Positions 57,800 to 64,000 of a stretch of 64,000 bases of DNA are shown one piece after another. The stretch spans positions 57,824,246 through 57,888,245 of the forward strand of contig OZ038479.1 of NCBI GenBank assembly GCA_964036315.1, in the 5' to 3' direction. Below the pieces are notes generated by a model. That model was not told the origin of the DNA, did no database searches, and saw nothing but the letters and a program-made list of their open reading frames with translations. How positions within the stretch are numbered: position 1 is the stretch's first letter; every line of letters begins with the position of its first letter. Both the position numbers and the translations under genes were made by a program. The DNA comes from Acanthosepion esculentum (Eukaryota > Mollusca > Cephalopoda > Sepiida > Sepiidae).

Positions 57800-60540
57800 T
57801 AAAAAATTATTGTAAAAATACAATGCTTCGCAGATTGTAATAAGCTTTCAAATTTATGATCTGTAAAAATAGGTCTTTTAATAAGAGCATTTCCAGAGAT
57901 ATACATATTCAAACTTAATTTTAAAATATTTAACAATTTTATCACATTTTATATTTAAAATTGAAAAAATTCACTTTTCATCGAAAAAATATTTTGGCTT
58001 CAGACAAAAATGTCCTTAATATATATTATTCATAAAAGCCATTAAAAACTTTTTTAATTAATGTCTTAGTTTTATTGGGTTTTGTATTTTACAATTCAGA
58101 GCTAAAGTTTGAGTAAAAACGCTCCTCAGTAAGAAAAAAAAATTGATTTATATTCTTCAAAGTCTTCTGTATTTAATTAAAAAAATTAGAGATGTTCATA
58201 TTCAAGTTTTCATAAAATTAAGTTGTAAGAGATGTAAAAAAATATATTTTTACCATGAATTTCTAAGAAACAAACATTTCTAAAATATAATTCATTTTTT
58301 AATAAGTTCTGAAAATTTCATTAAAATCTGACAATTATTTGATTTTTGCAAGAATTTCCAATTTAATGTATTTTTCAAATGAAAAAATGCACAAATCTAA
58401 TGCTAAATATTATGTGACAGCTGACGTAAAAAAACAAGATTTTCAGCCAAAATTTCAAACGTGCTAGAAAGGAATAAAACATTTTAAAAAATAATTAAAA
58501 AATACTTTGATCTTTCCTCTTAATAATTTTGGGCATTTTTTCATTGTGCTATGCTGTTTTTTTGGCAAATTATCGAACATACCTAAGTTAAATGAAACGT
58601 GGGTATCTCCATGAATTCATACCGAGCGTACCATGATGAAAAAATGCCCCAAACTTAATAATAAAAAAGGTAGTTTTACCATCAAACAAAATATTTATGT
58701 GATTATTGAGAGGAATGATCAAAGTATTCTTTTTATTAATAAATTAAATAATTATATTTTTTGATCCTTTTTAGAATGTTTAAAATTTCCAATGAAAAAA
58801 TCTTGTTTTTCTTGCATCAGCAAAGACATCGAATATCAGTATAGGAAATTTTTAGTGTCAAAAACACTTTGATTTGAATTTTCTTGTAAAAAATCAATTA
58901 ATTGTCAAATTTTAATGATACTTTCATGACTTACAAATTAATTAAATTATTTTAGAGATGTTTTTTTTAGAAATTTTTGGCCATAACATTTTCTTTTTAC
59001 ATCTGTTAACACCCCACTTATTTAATTTTCTGAAATTTTGATCTGCTCAATGTTTTTATTAGTTAAAAGCAGAACTCCTTCAAGAATTTAAAATAAATCA
59101 TCACCTTTTTTTTTGTAAAACAGGACCACAAATAACCAAAAATCCATCTTGAATCATAAAATAAAAATACAATAAAACTAAGATATTAGAAAAGCTTTTA
59201 ATTGCTTTTCTGAATCAGACATTATGGACAGGACACTATTGTCGTATGAAAATTTTTTCGATCAATAAAGACTTTTTAAAATAATTATTTTCATTTTTTT
59301 GTTTTTTAAATTACAATAATTTCTAAAGTTTTAAATTTAAAATTTTTTTATATCTTTATACAGAAATTGTGCAATATTGTTAATACATAAAAATTATATT
59401 TACTAAGTGTAACTACAAAAGGTTATCAATTCATTGAATCCCAGTATTTTTTAAAGAATTTTGAATTTTTTTTGTACAGATTTTTTAAATATGGATGTCC
59501 ATGCATGACATTACCAAAAACTATAGGAAATTTATAGCCAAAGTACCTAAGATTCAATAAAACATTAGATTGCAGAGAATATTTCCCTAAATATTTAAGA
59601 TTATTGGGTAGTTAGAAATTATATTAAAAAAAAGGGATTTTATTCCTTATGTAATTTTTACAGATATGCCCATTGTAAAAAAAAACAAAAAAAAAAAATT
59701 AGATAAATTTCTGTCTGTCAACCAGTTTATCAAAACCTTAAACAACGACCTACCTTTTGGTTTAAAAATATATTTTTGCGATATTTATACAAAAAGTAAC
59801 TAATATTTCTTTCAAATCCAATTAATTAAACTTTAAATCTGCTAATATTTCTCAAATTAAGTTTCTGAAAATTATATTTTATTTTTGAAAGATTTTTTAA
59901 TAAATAGTATTACATTGTGATGACAGATTGCTAAAAATTGCAGTAAAAGCAGAGATGTTATTAATTTCAAAACAACAACTCCCAGTCAATTTAAAGTACT
60001 TCCGAAATACTGCAAACTATTTTGCTTATTGGAAATATTAAATTTAATCTATTAGCTTGAAATTAAACCTAAAATAAAAACTTCAACAACAATTTTTCAA
60101 TTTTAAAAAATCATTTAAAACCATAGGTATCATGTTTTGTCTGGAGGTGCCGATTTAAATGTTTTTGAAGTTAAATTTTGATTTTATCTGAAAGCGAATA
60201 GCCTTAAGTATTACCTCCATGTAAAAGCTATATCTAAGTTTGAAACAGATTTTTTTTAAAGTTTTTAATTTAGTTTCAATTTTTAAACTAATAAATTTAA
60301 TATTTCAAATAAACAAAATACTTTGCTATATTTCAAACTGAATTTAAATTGATTGAATTTTTTTTATTAATAAGATTGGCTTTTTAGGAAGTCGTGTCAA
60401 CTCTCTCGACAATGTTTGGGAACATTTTTTAAGTTGGACATGCCTACAACAATTCCTTGCCTGATATAATGTTAACATCTTTTGTCTGTTTTTCTTTTTT
60501 TAACTATGCAACAATCTTAAAAATGTCAGAACATATTCAA
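57800..60540. repeat. Fold-back of AT repeat monomers, about 2.7 kb
   Basis: Copies on opposite strands meet near 58600. Left-arm text such as TTTGATCTTTCCTCTTAATA and GGGCATTTTTTCATTGTGCT is mirrored on the right by CCATGATGAAAAAATGCCCC and TTGAGAGGAATGATCAAAGT. Arms are diverged but extend for several hundred bp. Compared with unit B1, this whole segment is extra, so it may be one insertion. Confidence 0.55.
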
Positions 60541-62030
60541 AGCAATCTAATATTTCATTAAAATTTAGGTAATTTGACTTGATAGTCTACTGAGAAGCAT
60601 TCTTTTGCTGGAATAGCTTTTACCAAGTGAGGCATTCTATTCTTTAAGGCAAGCAGATCTCAGATTGCGATATTGTCCAACCAGTCTTCATGTTTTTTTT
60701 TTAATATTTCACCAATTAACATAACCTTTGAACCTGCCATAGATAACCGAATAAGCCATTTCTTTATGACAAACTTTATACATGCGTTTTGGCTTTGTTC
60801 AAATTTAGAATTTCCAAACTACCTGGCCTGTTTAAAAAATTCACTTCCAACTCATTCAGTTGGGGGTCAGAGGGCATCCATTGTTCTGTGTTGACACATC
60901 TTTTTTTCCTTTGGTTTACTATCCACAGCCAGAAAATGCTTTCTCCTTGATTAAACAATAAATATATTTTTTTTTCTTCTATCTTACCAGTCCTGTTTCA
61001 TAGCTGTCGTCAACAGTTGATTGACCCCACAACTTCATCCGATATGACTGTTTTACTTTGGGGATATTATGACTCTTGTGATAATTTTACCTGCACCTAA
61101 TTCCGGTTCAATTATAACTCCTTTCATTAAAAAAAATATTGTCTTTTTTTTCCCTCTTTGTTCATATTGGAAACAGAATAAAACATCACCTAATATAATT
61201 TTCTTCCGTTTGGTCTCTAATAATCAATAGTATAAACTAATGCAATTTCTTCCATTCGGTCATGCCAAATATTGTTACAGTTTAACTACTTCTTTGCCTC
61301 TTGTTTCCTAAATGAAGAATTTTATCATTATTTACATTCAGACTCTTTTCCTCATCATTGTTGCTGTTATCAAAACAACAAAATGAGGACAATAACCCCC
61401 ATGTAATCAGTGTAAATAATAATTGTAATGTGTAAAAGAATCAGTGAACTATTTTTTAACTTTTTCCCTTTTATTATATTCAAAATTATTTATAATAGTT
61501 TTCCACACAATTAATATTCATAATCTTTGTTTTTACTTATTCGATGGAAACAACTTAGTTTAATGTGTTAGGTTTGGTATGATGTATTTGATTGGTTTTA
61601 CTAGCAGGAAATTTTCAAATTTAAGACAAGTACTGTTTGACATTTGAACATGTTGACAAGTAAGGACATATGAAGAAATTTGATTAGCAGGAGACAGATT
61701 CATGCCTTTTCATTAGTGCAAAGTGAACAAAGTTGGTTGGAATTTGAACTCTTCATGCCTATTTGACTTTTTGCATTAAGATATAGTGACACATTTTGAT
61801 AATGGCTCTAGACATCTTCCACTTGTGAGTCCCCTCTCAAGATCTATGACAGTGTCAAAAATATTATACACCTTGACTGGAGTCAATCATAAATGTTGAA
61901 AATGCTACGCTTCAGCCAGCCGAACCAGAATGTAATTCCAGCACTGCTATATACACAGTCACACTTGACATGATTTACTATTTAATTTTAATTATAAAGC
62001 ACTTTTCTGATGAGGTACCTTTTGAGGTTT
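60540..62030 (+). repeat. B-type intron sequence, second part
   Basis: It aligns with 26700-27790 of unit B1: TTTAAGGCAAGCAGATC, TTATCATTATTTACATTCAG, TTCATGCCT and CAAGATCTATGACAGTGTCA. 61320-61430 is a decayed fold-back related to the Penelope tail (AAATGAGGACAATAACC). No genes are seen. Confidence 0.6.
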
Positions 62031-62279
62031 TCACGAGTAAATATTTTATTTTATTTCTTAGTATTCACCCCTCCTCTTTTTGGAGAGTTTGCAACATACT
62101 GAATTTTGTATTTTTTTTTTGTTTTGCGTCAACTCCAGTTTTTCTGTTTCCTTTTCTGCTAATCATACTTGTATGTTCAACAAATTCTTGCAGTATTATG
62201 TCAAAAATATCATACAGTATTTCATGAGCTTTTCTTCAATAAGCCTTTTATTTTTCAATGCCATATTCATGAGATTTCA

Positions 62280-62510
62280 GTCATTGTATACTCTAGCTTT
62301 TTTCAGGTGCTTGGAATTTTGAACTGAACTCTTTATGTCATCTGGGGCAGATTTTTCTAGTTCCATGTGGCATGCCTCTTCCAGATGTCTCAGTATCAGT
62401 TATCTGCCTTTAACTCAATTCTCCAAGTTTTTGTTCACCTACATGTTATTGAACTCAGACCTCTTTGGGTTAAGTCACAACACTTTTATCCACTGGGCTA
62501 TTTGTAGTAT
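62280..62510 (-). mobile_element. Penelope-tailed, tRNA-headed element, copy D
   Basis: On the minus strand the head (CCCAGTGGATAAAAGTGTTG, then GAGTTCAATAAC) is followed by the middle and by ACCTGAAAAAAGCTAGAG. The ribozyme-like core is mutated. It lies directly after the GIY-YIG fragment on the same strand, so it may mark the 3' end of the Penelope element itself. Confidence 0.6.
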
Positions 62511-62569
62511 ATAAATTTTTGGACTTACCAGAGCTGATATCACAATTTTGTTGCTATTATTGTTTTTCT

Positions 62570-62960
62570 CTAGCATTCTGCATCACTGGTTCACATATTC
62601 TCTTCATTTTTATGCTTGGATGGCTAAGAAGGTCTTTGTGGCCTAACATATGTGCTGATTCCTTAAATTTTCATATTTTCCAGTAATATTCTCTGTCTAT
62701 TATTTCACCCTCATCTCATAGGAGGCAGTGATCTCCCTTTTCCCTCTATATTTGGTCAGCTATGCGTGATTTTTCTATTTCCCCTTAGGTTATGGCTTAC
62801 AGTGTTCCTGCAGTCTTATTTTAAAGAGATGGACTGTTTCACCTTTATATTTCTTACCACAGCTGCATCGGATGGCGTACATCCAGTCCATAATCATGTA
62901 CTCCTCTATGATAGGTCTAAATTGAAAGAGGTTTCTTCAAAGTGTTGAACTCCTTTTGAA
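62570..62960 (-). pseudogene. Penelope-like element GIY-YIG endonuclease relic
   Basis: A minus-strand frame reads WMYAIRCSCGKKYKGETVHL, then FKIRLQEHCK, equivalent to the GIY...YIG core of the endonuclease carried by Penelope-like retroelements (GIY seen as WMY, YIG as YKG). Later frames give broken LLENMKI-type and KHKNEENM-type pieces. Stops are frequent, and the reverse-transcriptase part is not visible in the window. Confidence 0.72.
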
Positions 62961-63420
62961 GGTTATCCTGATGTTATATGGACTACAGATCTTTTGAATA
63001 GCAACAACATGATTACAATTAAACAAAAAATAATAGGAAAAAAGAACACTAGCCTATAAAAACGTTATTATATCCTTTATATGATCTGTACAAGCTGTGT
63101 CTTGTAAACATCTTATTGGAATAATTAGGATATAAAAATTCTGATTGTATTTATACCAATGCAACTGGAAGTTATCGCAATAAAAATATTATTGAAATAA
63201 ATATATTTTACAAATATATAATTTGAATTTATTGCATATAATTTTTTAGAGAATCAAAGTACTAATATTAAATGTGGTGAAATTAATATAATGAATATTA
63301 TCAATGATAACACAACTTTTAATCTGCATAATAGCCTTCTAAATAATGACAATAGTTATATGAAAGTTATTCTAAAGTCTAAGTTAATAGGAGTAGACAG
63401 GTAGCTAATATGGCATATAT
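62960..63420. other. Unassigned A/T-rich sequence
   Basis: No gene or repeat was recognised apart from general A/T richness. It leads into the ZNF4 pre-acceptor module. Confidence 0.4.
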
Positions 63421-63732
63421 GACACAGGTGAATTTTAAAAGTTTGTTTGTAAATGGAAAGAAGAATCTCTGAAGAATAATATTTTAGACATTTTAAAACT
63501 TTTCACAAAAATACTGCTGTACTTGCATATTGTATTTCAAACTCAAAAAGAAATTATTTAAGTTAAACTTATTGATTTGACTATTGATCTTTCCTGGCTG
63601 TTGCATTATTATGTCCCTATGCTGATCTCAACTAGCATTAATATATAGCTAAATGTCTCTGTTAAAATATGAACTGATTTCATGTATTCTTCACAGTCCC
63701 TGCTAAAATATGTTGTTACTTTTACTTCACAG
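63420..63732 (+). repeat. ZNF4 pre-acceptor module with acceptor
   Basis: It matches 15700-16004: AGAAGAATCTCTGAAGAATA, TGTACTTGCATATTGT, ATGAACTGATTTCATGTATT and TTACTTTTACTTCACAG, with AG at 63731-63732. Confidence 0.65.
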
Positions 63733-64000
63733 GTCTTTTGCTGGAGAGAAAATCATGTTATTCATAATAACATTATTGGGAATTTAAATGAAGGCAAACA
63801 AGACTCTTTACTTTCCATCAAAAACAATTAAATATATGTAGCCGTATTCATTTAAAGGTTGTGTACATACATTTTCAAAAGTATCAAAGTGAACATTAAT
63901 GTGCAAAAAATATAATTTGAAATGTGTGATTTGCCTTTTCTGTAGAGTCTGAGTGTTACATAGTAAAAATTTGAAAGAAGAATTAGAGAAGTGAAGTTTG
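63733..64000 (+). other. Leader of a fourth zinc-finger gene (ZNF4), cut by the window end
   Basis: The leader matches ZNF3 from 40140. The second acceptor CCTTTTCTGTAG ends at 63945. The window closes in AATTAGAGAAGTGAAGTTTG, the point at which ZNF1-3 begin their leader peptide and fingers. The leader ATG of ZNF1 and ZNF3 is replaced by ACATAGTAAAAATTTG here, so this copy lacks that start. The finger array should begin about 100-350 bp beyond 64000. Confidence 0.62.

Overview
The window is AT-rich animal nuclear DNA: long gene-poor stretches, poly-A/T runs, and many decayed retrotransposons and DNA transposons. Its only intact-looking coding regions are intronless arrays of C2H2 zinc fingers with the scaffold [10 protein letters not shown]9-H-x3-H joined by TGEKPY linkers. 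Tandem clusters of such genes, with tRNA-derived SINEs and Penelope, Gypsy, Copia and mariner debris, suggest a coleoid cephalopod, most likely an octopus. That is inference from family knowledge; no species is proved.

Layout. 1-7.2 kb: downstream flanks of earlier zinc-finger units, broken up by a hAT-like element, a Gypsy pol relic, a tRNA SINE, a solo LTR and a Penelope-tailed short element. 7.5-20 kb: unit A1 (LINE relic, putative promoter/exon 1 at 8.2-8.6 kb, AT-rich intron, leader at 16.0 kb, ZNF1 at 16.6-17.7 kb, 3' flank with a pogo-like insertion). 20-31.5 kb: unit B1 (LTR-like and mariner debris, repeat R1, putative exon 1 at 24.1-24.6 kb, intron, three copies of an acceptor module, ZNF2 at 30.2-31.0 kb). 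31.5-41.7 kb: unit A2 (same order as A1, ZNF3 at 40.5-41.4 kb). 42.4-52.0 kb: an inverted, fingerless copy of unit flank and intron sequence, with Gypsy integrase and LINE relics. 52.0-54.3 kb: Copia relic. 54.9-64 kb: unit B2, whose leader begins at 63.7 kb and whose fingers (ZNF4) lie beyond the window.

How it fits together. The alternation A1-B1-A2-B2 points to tandem duplication of a two-gene cassette. Each unit carries, in the same order and strand, a conserved block ending in GAAAG|GTAAGT, a 4.8-7.6 kb intron built of AT-rich repeats, an acceptor (TTACTTCACAG type), a second acceptor (TTTCTGTAG type) and the finger exon. The fingers keep a nearly frozen scaffold and vary mainly at DNA-contact positions -1, 3 and 6, as expected for DNA-binding repertoires. 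No KRAB, BTB, SCAN or ZAD domain is visible. The N-terminal leaders are broken in ZNF1, ZNF2 and ZNF3, so the genes either start at internal ATGs or are decaying.

All alignments were made by eye. Repeat boundaries are approximate except where a target-site duplication and an empty paralogous site define them.
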